Assembly: GCA_036733925.1 (NCBI GenBank)
Contig: DAIMZO010000018.1
Location: 1 to 47,402 of the forward strand
From: UBA2897 sp036733925
GTDB lineage: Bacteria > Bacillota > Negativicutes > Selenomonadales > Selenomonadaceae
Direction of reading: 5' to 3'
Length of the DNA stretch: 47,402 nucleotides
A model generated the notes under the pieces. The model saw only the letters and a list, made by a program, of their open reading frames with translations. It had not been told where the DNA came from and searched no databases. Shown here piece by piece: positions 40,798 through 47,402 of this stretch. The stretch's first letter is position 1; every line of letters begins with the position of its first letter. The position numbers and the translations under genes were made by a program.

Positions 40798-43131
40798 ATG
40801 GAGAAAGAGTTGAAGACACTGCCGCTGCTCCCAATGCGCGGAGTCGTGGTATTCCCCTATATAATGATCCATATCGACGTCGGACGCGAGCGTTCGATGG
40901 AGGCGCTTGAGGCCGCGATGGCTGAGGATCGCGAAGTCGTTCTCGTCGCCCAGAGGGATGAGGAGATCGAGGATCCGACGCCGGATGAGCTCTATGAAAT
41001 CGGCACGGTTGCAGAGGTCAATCAGCTGATTCGCCTGCCCGGCAGCTCGGTGCGCGTGCTCGTCGAGGGCAAGAAACGCGCTCGCGTCCGCACTTTCCGG
41101 GAGGGCGAGAAATACGATGAGGCCGACGTCGAGGAATACGAGGACGAAATCGACAAGAGCATGGAACGCGAGGCACTCACGCGTGCGGTTGTCGACAAGT
41201 TCGAGGAATGGGTACGCCTTTCGAAGAAGATTCCGCCGGAGGCCATCGTCTCCGTCGCTATCATCGAGGATGGCGGCCGGCTCGCAGACCTCATCGCGAG
41301 CCATCTGAACCTCAAGACCGAGACACGCCAGGAAATCCTCGAAGCCATCGACGTGCAGGACAGGCTGGAACTGCTGTTCCGCGTGCTCGAACGCGAGATC
41401 GAGATCCTGAAGATCGAGGCGCAGATTGGCAAGCAGGTCAAGAAGCAGATGGACAAGATCCAGCGCAATTACTATCTGCGCGAGCGTATGAAGGCCATCC
41501 GCAAGGAGCTCGGAACCAGCGACGGTTTCAGCAGCGAGATCGAATCGTACGAGCAGCGTCTCGACACCGGAGACTATCCGGAAGAAGTCAGGAAAGTTGT
41601 AAAGAAGGAGCTGCACCGCCTCGAAGGCATGAACAACATGAACCAGGAGGCGTCGGTGATCCGCAGCTATGTCGACTGGCTGCTCAATCTCCCATGGAAC
41701 ATCTCGACCGAGGACAATATCGACCTCGATGAGGCAAAGAAAGTGCTCGACCATGACCATTTCGGACTCGACAAAGTGAAAGACCGAATTCTCGATTATC
41801 TCGCCGTGCACGTCCTCGCCAAGGACAAGAGCGCGCCAATCCTGTGCCTGGTCGGGCCGCCCGGCGTCGGCAAGACCTCCCTCGCGGCGTCCATTGCGCG
41901 GGCGACCGGACGGAAGTTCGTCCGCGCATCGCTCGGCGGCATCCGCGATGAGGCGGAGATCCGCGGCCACCGCCGCACCTATGTCGGTGCGATGCCTGGC
42001 CGCATCATCGAAGGCATCAAGAACGCAGGCGCGAACAACCCTGTGTTCTTGCTCGATGAGGTCGACAAGCTCGATATGGATTACCGCGGCGACCCGTCTG
42101 CGGCTCTGCTCGAGGTGCTGGATCCGGCGCAGAACTGCACGTTCAGCGACCACTATATCGAATTGCCGTTCGACCTCTCGAAGGTTTTCTGGGTCGTCAC
42201 GGCGAACGATCTCGGCAACATCCCGCGGGCACTGCGCGACCGCATGGAGATTCTCGAGCTCTCGAGCTATACAGAGATTGAGAAACGCGAGATCGCGAAA
42301 CGCTACCTGTATCCGCGCCAGCGGCGGGAGAACGGCCTGAAGGCCAGCGATATCCGGCTCGGCGCCGGCGTCATCGACAAGATGATTGAAGACTACACGC
42401 GCGAATCCGGCGTCCGCGAGCTGGAACGCGTCATCGGCAAGGCATGCCGCAAAGCGGCACGCCAGATTGTCGATGACGCCGAGGCGCCGATCCGCGTCTC
42501 CAAGAAGAATCTGACGGATTTCCTCGGCAAGGTGAAATTCGTCGATACGAAGGCGAACCGGAAGCCGGAGGTCGGGCTCGTCACCGGCATGGCATGGACG
42601 CAGGTCGGCGGGACAATCCTGCCGGTCGAGGCCGCTGTGCTGCCGGGAACCGGCAAGGTCCTGCTCACGGGGCAGCTCGGCGACGTCATGAAGGAATCCG
42701 CACAGGCGGGCCTGAGCTATGTGCGCAGCCGCTCCAAGGAGCTCGGCCTCAAAGACGATTTCTATGAGAAGAACGATTTCCATATCCATCTGCCGGAAGG
42801 CGCCATCCCGAAAGACGGCCCGTCTGCCGGCATCACGATGGTGACCGCAATGGTTTCCGCCTTGACGAAACGGAAGGTGCGCTGCGACATCGCGATGACG
42901 GGCGAAATCACGCTGCGCGGCAAAGTCCTCCCCATCGGCGGCCTCAAGGAAAAAGTGCTGGCCGCTTACCGCGAGGAAATCAAGAGCATCATCCTGCCGA
43001 AGGAGAACGAACGCGATATCGAGGAAATCCCGGAATCCGTCCGCGAAAAGCTGACGTTCTACCCGGTGGAGGACGTCGACGAGGTTTTGAAGCTTGCGCT
43101 TCTGCCGAAGGAAGGCAAAGGTGAAACGTGA
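40798..43131 (+). CDS. lon: ATP-dependent protease Lon
   Basis: LonA-type protease, 777 residues, with the substrate-binding N domain (MRGVVVFPYIMIHIDVGRERS), a coiled-coil (around 190-250), AAA+ module (Walker A GPPGVGKTS near 350, Walker B VFLLDEVDKL near 415) and C-terminal peptidase. The Ser-Lys dyad is Ser at about 676 (KDGPSAGITM) and Lys in the IGGLKEKVLAA block near 719. ATG 40798 has AAAGGAGGG upstream. engB overlaps its end by 4 nt. No promoter was recognised between the clpX terminator and the start. Confidence 0.98.
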   Translation: MEKELKTLPLLPMRGVVVFPYIMIHIDVGRERSMEALEAAMAEDREVVLVAQRDEEIEDPTPDELYEIGTVAEVNQLIRLPGSSVRVLVEGKKRARVRTFREGEKYDEADVEEYEDEIDKSMEREALTRAVVDKFEEWVRLSKKIPPEAIVSVAIIEDGGRLADLIASHLNLKTETRQEILEAIDVQDRLELLFRVLEREIEILKIEAQIGKQVKKQMDKIQRNYYLRERMKAIRKELGTSDGFSSEIESYEQRLDTGDYPEEVRKVVKKELHRLEGMNNMNQEASVIRSYVDWLLNLPWNISTEDNIDLDEAKKVLDHDHFGLDKVKDRILDYLAVHVLAKDKSAPILCLVGPPGVGKTSLAASIARATGRKFVRASLGGIRDEAEIRGHRRTYVGAMPGRIIEGIKNAGANNPVFLLDEVDKLDMDYRGDPSAALLEVLDPAQNCTFSDHYIELPFDLSKVFWVVTANDLGNIPRALRDRMEILELSSYTEIEKREIAKRYLYPRQRRENGLKASDIRLGAGVIDKMIEDYTRESGVRELERVIGKACRKAARQIVDDAEAPIRVSKKNLTDFLGKVKFVDTKANRKPEVGLVTGMAWTQVGGTILPVEAAVLPGTGKVLLTGQLGDVMKESAQAGLSYVRSRSKELGLKDDFYEKNDFHIHLPEGAIPKDGPSAGITMVTAMVSALTKRKVRCDIAMTGEITLRGKVLPIGGLKEKVLAAYREEIKSIILPKENERDIEEIPESVREKLTFYPVEDVDEVLKLALLPKEGKGET

Positions 43132-43757
43132 ATCAGCAAGGCATCACGATTACGCAGGGCGAGTACATCGCCTCCGCTGTAAAAAAAGAGCAGTATCCGG
43201 AGAAACAGCTTCCGGAAATCGTCTGCATCGGCCGCTCGAACGTCGGCAAATCGTCGCTGATCAACTCGCTGACGCGGACGAGGGGGCTCGCGCGCGTTTC
43301 CGGTCAGCCAGGTAAGACGCAGACAATAAACTTCTATGAGGTCGGTGCGAAAATCGAAGGAGAAGATGCGCGCCGCGCGTTCTACCTCGTCGACCTGCCG
43401 GGCTATGGCTACGCGAAGACGGGCCGCGAAAAGCGGAACATCTGGAAAGACTTCATCCGGGAGTATCTGCTGACCTCGCGCCAGCTCCGGTTCGTCTGCC
43501 AGCTGATTGACAGCCGGCATGACCCGATGGCGTCGGATGTCGAGATGCTTCAATGGCTCGTGCGGCATAACCTGCCCGTGCTGATCATCGCGACGAAAGC
43601 CGATAAGCTCGGCCCGAACGCCATGCAGAAATCGGCAGCGAATATCCGCCAGAAGCTCGGCATCCCGGAGCTCCCAGTGCTGCCGTATTCCTCGGTGAAG
43701 CACATCGGACGGGATGACCTGCTCAATGTCATCCGCGATACATTGTTGGAGGCGTGA
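43128..43757 (+). CDS. engB: Ribosome biogenesis GTP-binding protein EngB (YsxC/YihA)
   Basis: A small GTPase of 209 residues needed for 50S subunit assembly. G1 is GRSNVGKSS (near 35-43), the switch region has GQPGKTQTINFYEV, G3 is DLPGYGYA and G4 is TKADKL. GTG 43128 overlaps the lon stop (GTGA), a lon-engB arrangement common in Firmicutes. The next gene starts 3 nt after its stop. Confidence 0.97.
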   Translation: MNQQGITITQGEYIASAVKKEQYPEKQLPEIVCIGRSNVGKSSLINSLTRTRGLARVSGQPGKTQTINFYEVGAKIEGEDARRAFYLVDLPGYGYAKTGREKRNIWKDFIREYLLTSRQLRFVCQLIDSRHDPMASDVEMLQWLVRHNLPVLIIATKADKLGPNAMQKSAANIRQKLGIPELPVLPYSSVKHIGRDDLLNVIRDTLLEA

Positions 43758-43760
43758 ACG

Positions 43761-44219
43761 ATGGCAGAATTCAGCGCTTTGGATAAAAGCATACTCAATG
43801 AGCTGCAGGGAAATCTGCCGCTGTCTCCGCGCCCCTTTGCGGCCATCGCCAAAAAAGCCGGCTGCAGCGAGGAAGAGGTGATCGAGCGCGTCCGCGCACT
43901 GAAAGAGGGCGGATATATCCGCCGCATCGGCGTTTTCTTCGAGTCGGGGCATCTCGGCTATCACGGAGCCCTGATCGCGCTGCGCGTCACTGAAGGCTGC
44001 ATCCCGTCGGTCGCTCAGCATATCAACAGGTACCCGGGCGTCACGCATAATTACGAGCGCGAGGGGAGCTATAACCTTTGGTTTACGCTCCACACGCGAA
44101 GCATCGAGGAGGAAACGCAGATACTCGGCGAGATCCGCGCGCTCGACGGCGTGGAAAACCTGCTGAATCTCAAGGTGAAGAAGAAATACAAGATCAACGT
44201 GCAGTTTAAGCTGAAGTAG
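43761..44219 (+). CDS. ahbA: Siroheme decarboxylase subunit alpha-like (Lrp/AsnC family)
   Basis: A 152-residue AsnC-type protein. The N-terminal helix-turn-helix (LDKSILNELQGNLPLSPRPFAAIAKKAG) is followed by IRRIGVFFESGHLGYHGALIALRV and an alpha/beta effector-like domain. With its partner downstream it matches the AhbA/AhbB pair, which removes two acetate groups from siroheme to give didecarboxysiroheme in the alternative haem (or haem d1) pathway. The call rests on the tandem pairing and the motifs; a regulator role is the alternative. It starts 3 nt after engB. Confidence 0.82.
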   Translation: MAEFSALDKSILNELQGNLPLSPRPFAAIAKKAGCSEEEVIERVRALKEGGYIRRIGVFFESGHLGYHGALIALRVTEGCIPSVAQHINRYPGVTHNYEREGSYNLWFTLHTRSIEEETQILGEIRALDGVENLLNLKVKKKYKINVQFKLK

Positions 44220-44227
44220 GTGCAGTC

Positions 44228-44710
44228 ATGACTTTAGACGAAAAAGACCGGCAGGTCATCCGCGCGCTGCAGGGCGGGTTCCCCATCAGCCCGAGGCCCT
44301 ATGCCGAACTGGCAGAGCGTGCCGGACTATCGGAGGATGAGTTCCTCGCCCGTACCCGGCGCATGAAAGAGGGCGGTGCCATCCGCAAGGTGGGCGCGGT
44401 CCTGCAGCACCGCAAGGCCGGATTCAAGGCAAATGTTTTGATTGCCTGGCGCGTGCCGTCTGAGCGCACGGACGAAGTATGCCGCAAATTCAGTTCGCAC
44501 CCGCGCGTCTCGCATTGCTACGACCGCAATACGGCACCGGACTGGCCCTATAACGTCTATACGATGGTACATGGCCAAAGCCGCGAGGAGTGCGAATCTA
44601 TCGCAAATGAACTCGCATCAGAGGCCGGCATCACGGATCGTGCAGACCGGCAAATGCTCTATACAGTCCGCGAATGGAAGAAAGCCAGCCTGAAATATTT
44701 TATCGGATGA
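44228..44710 (+). CDS. ahbB: Siroheme decarboxylase subunit beta-like (Lrp/AsnC family)
   Basis: A 160-residue paralogue of the preceding gene. LDEKDRQVIRALQGGFPISPRPYAELAERAG is its helix-turn-helix; IRKVGAVLQHRKAGFKANVLIAWRV carries the AhbB-type HRKAGF-N segment, and HPRVSHCYDRN contains a conserved histidine. AhbA and AhbB act as a heterodimer. AhbC and AhbD (radical SAM steps that complete haem) are not in the window, so the pathway cannot be confirmed here. It starts 8 nt after ahbA and is followed by a terminator. Confidence 0.82.
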   Translation: MTLDEKDRQVIRALQGGFPISPRPYAELAERAGLSEDEFLARTRRMKEGGAIRKVGAVLQHRKAGFKANVLIAWRVPSERTDEVCRKFSSHPRVSHCYDRNTAPDWPYNVYTMVHGQSREECESIANELASEAGITDRADRQMLYTVREWKKASLKYFIG

Positions 44711-44719
44711 TGAGGAAGG

Positions 44720-44755
44720 AAGAGACCGTTCCGCAAAGGCTGTCTCTTTTTTTTT
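44720..44755 (+). terminator. Terminator after ahbB
   Basis: AGAGAC (44721-44726) pairs with GTCTCT (44742-44747), followed by a run of eight or more T. It ends the lon-engB-ahbAB unit. Confidence 0.75.
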
Positions 44756-44769
44756 ATCATTTCTTGTGC

Positions 44770-44775
44770 TATAAT
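44770..44775 (+). promoter_or_regulatory. Extended -10 promoter of the aminotransferase gene
   Basis: TATAAT (44770-44775) preceded by TGC. The expected -35 position falls in the T-rich terminator exit and shows no good match, so the extended -10 probably does the work. Confidence 0.55.
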
Positions 44776-44839
44776 GTAAACATGCGTATTTCAGCAATAG
44801 AGCGTTGTTTGTTTTTGTGATTGGAATAGAGGTATTGGC

Positions 44840-46027
44840 ATGATTTCTCAGAAGATGTATGAACTCGGTACGAAAAAATCTACGATCCGCGCTATCTTTG
44901 AATTCGGGCGGAAGCGCGCGGCAGAGGTAGGCGAGGAGGATATCTACGATTTCAGCCTCGGCAACCCGAACGTGCCGACACCAGATTTCATTCGCGACAC
45001 GGCCATCGATATCCTGAAAACGATGGAGCCGGACAAGATCCACGGCTATACGGTGGCACCGGGCAATCCGGCCGTGCGCGAGTCGATTGCGAAGAGCATC
45101 AACAAGCGGTTCGGTACGGATTTCGCCGGGAAGAACATCTTCATCACGTGCGGCGCAGCAGCGGCGATCACCATCTGCTTCAAGGCCCTTTTTGAGGAAG
45201 GCGACGAATATATCGCATTCGCGCCGTTCTTCCCGGAATACCGTCCATTCGTCGAATCGGTCGGCGGCAAGCTGGTCGTTGTCCCGCCGAATCCAGCGGA
45301 CTGGCAGATTGATTTCGACGGGTTCGAGGCGCGCATCACGAAACACACGAAAGCGGTGATCGTGAACTCGCCGAACAACCCATCCGGTGCGGTCTATTCG
45401 GAGGCAACCATCCAGCGCATCGCCGATACCCTGCGTGCGAAGGAGAAGGAGTATGGTCATCCAATCTTCATCGTGTCGGATGAGCCGTACCGCGAAATCG
45501 CCTACGAGGGATTCACCGTGCCCTACATCCCGAACTACTATGAGAATACGCTGGTCTGCTATTCCTACAGCAAGTCCTTCTCCCTGCCGGGCGAACGCAT
45601 TGGCTATATCGCTGTGCCGAACCGCGTCGCGGATTTCGGTAAGGTGTTCGGCGCGATTGCCGGCGCGGCGCGCATCCTGACCCATGTCAACGCGCCGTCG
45701 CTCTGGCAGCTCGTCATCGGACGCTGCGCCGATAAGCCGTCGAATATCGAGAAATACGTCGAGAACGGCCAGCTGCTCTACCGCGGCCTCATCGACGCGG
45801 GTTTCGAGTGCGTACAGCCGCAGGGAGCATTCTATCTGTTCCCGAAAGCGCTGGAGCCGGACGACGAGGCGTTCTGTGAGCATGCGAAGAAATACGACCT
45901 GCTGCTGGTACCGGGCAAGGACTTCGGCGCACCGGGGTATTTCCGCGTCGCGTACTGCATCAAAACCGAGACCATAAAAAAATCCCTGCCGCTCTTCAAG
46001 AAGCTGGCAGAGGATTATCAGAAGTAA
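44840..46027 (+). CDS. Pyridoxal phosphate-dependent aminotransferase (class I, AspC-like)
   Basis: A fold-type I aminotransferase of 395 residues. Key motifs: FSLGNPNVPTPDFI at the N-terminus, GAAAAI for cofactor phosphate binding, NSPNNPSG (Asn/Pro near 180), SDEPYREI (Asp near 215), SYSKSFSLPGERIGY with the Schiff-base Lys near 245, and FRVAYC with the carboxylate-binding Arg near 372. Such enzymes usually use aspartate or aromatic amino acids with 2-oxoglutarate; the exact substrate cannot be set from sequence. ATG 44840 follows AGAGGT. It ends at a shared terminator with the convergent HD-GYP gene. Confidence 0.93.
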   Translation: MISQKMYELGTKKSTIRAIFEFGRKRAAEVGEEDIYDFSLGNPNVPTPDFIRDTAIDILKTMEPDKIHGYTVAPGNPAVRESIAKSINKRFGTDFAGKNIFITCGAAAAITICFKALFEEGDEYIAFAPFFPEYRPFVESVGGKLVVVPPNPADWQIDFDGFEARITKHTKAVIVNSPNNPSGAVYSEATIQRIADTLRAKEKEYGHPIFIVSDEPYREIAYEGFTVPYIPNYYENTLVCYSYSKSFSLPGERIGYIAVPNRVADFGKVFGAIAGAARILTHVNAPSLWQLVIGRCADKPSNIEKYVENGQLLYRGLIDAGFECVQPQGAFYLFPKALEPDDEAFCEHAKKYDLLLVPGKDFGAPGYFRVAYCIKTETIKKSLPLFKKLAEDYQK

Positions 46028-46042
46028 ATATCCGTAACATCG

Positions 46043-46090
46043 GCATAAGAAAAGGCCCGCAGCATCCTCACGGCGGGTCTTTTCTTATGC
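46043..46090. terminator. Bidirectional terminator shared by the aminotransferase and HD-GYP genes
   Basis: An 18-bp stem, 46043-46060 with 46073-46090, with one G-U pair and a 12-nt loop. It has A/T runs on both sides, and the HD-GYP stop codon (46085-46087) lies in one arm. Confidence 0.9.
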
Positions 46091-47236
46091 GCGCTTGCTC
46101 TGGTGCACGCCGATATTCTTCATGTTTTTCGATAAGTAAGTATCCGGGTTGATGTTGGTATCCTGGATGAAATGCAGCACTTCGTTCGTCTGCAGGACAA
46201 ATTCGATCATCGAGGCGCCGTTCGATACGCAGGACAGGTCGAGATCCGCGTAATGGCTCATGCGGTGCCCGCCTCGGTCAGCAAAGACGCGGATCAGCGG
46301 CGTACGGGTATGGCGGAAGGCTGAGCGCAGCACAACAGCGTAGCCGAGCCGTGTCTTCAGAACCGTGCCAATCGGGTAGATCGCGACGTTATCGAAGAAC
46401 AGCCGCAGGAGATCCAGGTCAAACTGCCCCTCGGACAGGCTGGTCATGATCTTGTAGGCGAGATGCGGCGCGTACGCTCTTTTATAGGGCCGCTCGTTCG
46501 TCAGTGCATCGTAGACATCCGCGATGGCCGTAATCTTTGCGAACGGGTGAATGCTCTTTGCGTTCAGATGGTGCGGGTAGCCCCGCCCGTCGACATGCTC
46601 ATGATGGCTGTAAGCGATGGCTTCGACAAGATTCGCATGCGGCAGCTTGTCCGCGAGCGCATGGATGCGGCAGGCGCCGAACGCCGCATGCTTCCGTACG
46701 AGCTGGAACTCCTCGTCGGTCAGCCTTTCCCGTTTGTTCAGAACCGCTGGCGGGATATCCATCTTGCCGATGTCGTGCAGGATGGCGCCGAGCGTCAGTG
46801 TCTTCAGTTCATTATAGGAATATTTTTCGTAGAGCATGCCGAGCATGGCCGATAGGATAGCGACGTTCACGCAATGCGCGAACGTATAGGAATCGTACAT
46901 GCGGATATCGGTCAGCTGCACGAGGTTTTCCCCGCGGTTCATCACATCGTCGAGCAGCATATCGATTGTGCGCTCGAGCTGCTTCGTATCCGCCGGTGTA
47001 ATGCTATCCAGACGCGTATAGAAAGACTGGACGCAGTTGACCGCCGCGGCACGTGTCGCGTCCTGCACGATATCCGGAGGAGGCAGGATATCGAGGCACC
47101 CGTTCGCGGACATGACCGTGACAGAAGTAAGCCCGTCCATTTTGCGCAGATGCTCGATATACCGTGCGGTAAGAGCCGTACCGCGGGTCAGCGCACTGCC
47201 CTCATTGTTGTTGTAGATTGTTTGAGCCAGAACCAT
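46085..47236 (-). CDS. HD-GYP domain protein (putative cyclic-di-GMP phosphodiesterase)
   Basis: At least 383 residues. The HD part is AILHDIGKMDIP (metal-binding His-Asp) with a preceding YTFAHCVNVAILS helix; the GYP part is SHHEHVDGRGYPHHL and KITAIADVYDALTNERPYKRA. HD-GYP proteins hydrolyse cyclic-di-GMP and related dinucleotides in motility and biofilm control. No signal sequence or membrane helix is seen. The first ATG in frame is 47236, but AGGAG at 47286-47282 and family-like residues LRIPVGKLREG upstream of it suggest that translation begins at ATT 47272. The C-terminal ~110 residues are a beta-rich extension. Confidence 0.9.
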   Translation of the reverse strand: MVLAQTIYNNNEGSALTRGTALTARYIEHLRKMDGLTSVTVMSANGCLDILPPPDIVQDATRAAAVNCVQSFYTRLDSITPADTKQLERTIDMLLDDVMNRGENLVQLTDIRMYDSYTFAHCVNVAILSAMLGMLYEKYSYNELKTLTLGAILHDIGKMDIPPAVLNKRERLTDEEFQLVRKHAAFGACRIHALADKLPHANLVEAIAYSHHEHVDGRGYPHHLNAKSIHPFAKITAIADVYDALTNERPYKRAYAPHLAYKIMTSLSEGQFDLDLLRLFFDNVAIYPIGTVLKTRLGYAVVLRSAFRHTRTPLIRVFADRGGHRMSHYADLDLSCVSNGASMIEFVLQTNEVLHFIQDTNINPDTYLSKNMKNIGVHQSKRA

Positions 47237-47402
47237 GCCTTCCCGAAGCTTGCCTACTGGTATCCGAAGAATGGGAACCCACTCCTTTTCACTTTTCGCA
47301 GAGAAAGCAGATGCCGGATGTTCTCCGGCACCGTGGAAAACGCTTTCTTCCCCATAATACCAAAGAAAACCCTATTAACTATATTGTACGTATAGGCTTT
47401 GG

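Noticed and set aside
40711..42789. Long minus-strand frame opposite lon (692 codons)
   Set aside because: Antisense shadow of lon; no domain and no ribosome site.
1..47402. CRISPR array, tRNA or rRNA gene, prophage
   Set aside because: No regularly spaced repeats, cloverleaf-like sequences with CCA ends, rRNA segments or phage structural genes were recognised.

Overview
The window is about 47.4 kb of a moderately GC-rich bacterial chromosome (roughly 55-60% G+C by eye), densely packed with housekeeping genes. Gene content and order (gatCAB, tig-clpP-clpX-lon-engB, pheST behind a T-box riboswitch) point to the Firmicutes lineage. Adenosylcobalamin and siroheme-decarboxylase genes, frequent TTG starts and a siroheme-to-haem type AhbA/AhbB pair would suit a Negativicutes anaerobe such as the Selenomonas/Mitsuokella group. 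That placement is inference from gene content; no rRNA or tRNA gene is present to test it.

Layout. 1-1681: 3'-truncated recG on the minus strand. 1793-2173: a DUF488 gene broken by one in-frame TGA. 2278-7449: an operon for threonine/homoserine synthesis (ACT-domain protein, hom, thrB), followed by a CCA-adding type nucleotidyltransferase, a gamma-class carbonic anhydrase and ndk; it starts with a strong promoter and a possible Ile-rich leader peptide. 7534-10819: gatCAB for tRNA amidation. 10955-15699: class A penicillin-binding protein, tyrS, yebC and ruvC. 15700-17325 (minus): exported SGNH hydrolase. 17467-22002: cobO, trmL, murB, a beta-CASP metallo-beta-lactamase ribonuclease and two small unknown genes. 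22166-24225: the only accessory-looking stretch, with a Ser-rich FliD-like protein, a small orphan gene, an ISL3-type transposase remnant and a mobB-like gene without its P-loop. 24343-30235: RidA-like protein, DUF815 ATPase, T-box, pheS, pheT and zapA. 30393-34883: nadA-nadB-nadC plus a small membrane protein and a HAD phosphatase. 34959-37257: ComEC-like lipoprotein, DUF3006 protein and cell-wall amidase. 37420-44710: tig, clpP, clpX, lon, engB, ahbA and ahbB. 44840-47236: aminotransferase and a convergent HD-GYP protein.

The genes fall into a few connected jobs: amino-acid supply and tRNA charging (hom/thrB, aminotransferase, gatCAB, tyrS, pheST), protein folding and turnover (tig, clpXP, lon), cell wall and division (PBP, murB, amidase, zapA), cofactors (NAD, cobalamin, haem) and DNA repair (recG, ruvC).

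The most unusual signals are regulatory or degenerative. At three junctions the -35 box of the next gene lies in the loop of the previous gene's terminator hairpin. Two promoters about 1.9 kb apart (RidA-like and pheS) share a near-identical core with the palindrome TGTAAC-N3-GTTACA. Others are the TGA in DUF488, a hairpin over the start of the beta-CASP RNase gene, an HD-GYP gene that appears to start at ATT, and the fusion of an IS remnant to a truncated mobB. No CRISPR array, prophage, intact IS or tRNA gene was seen.
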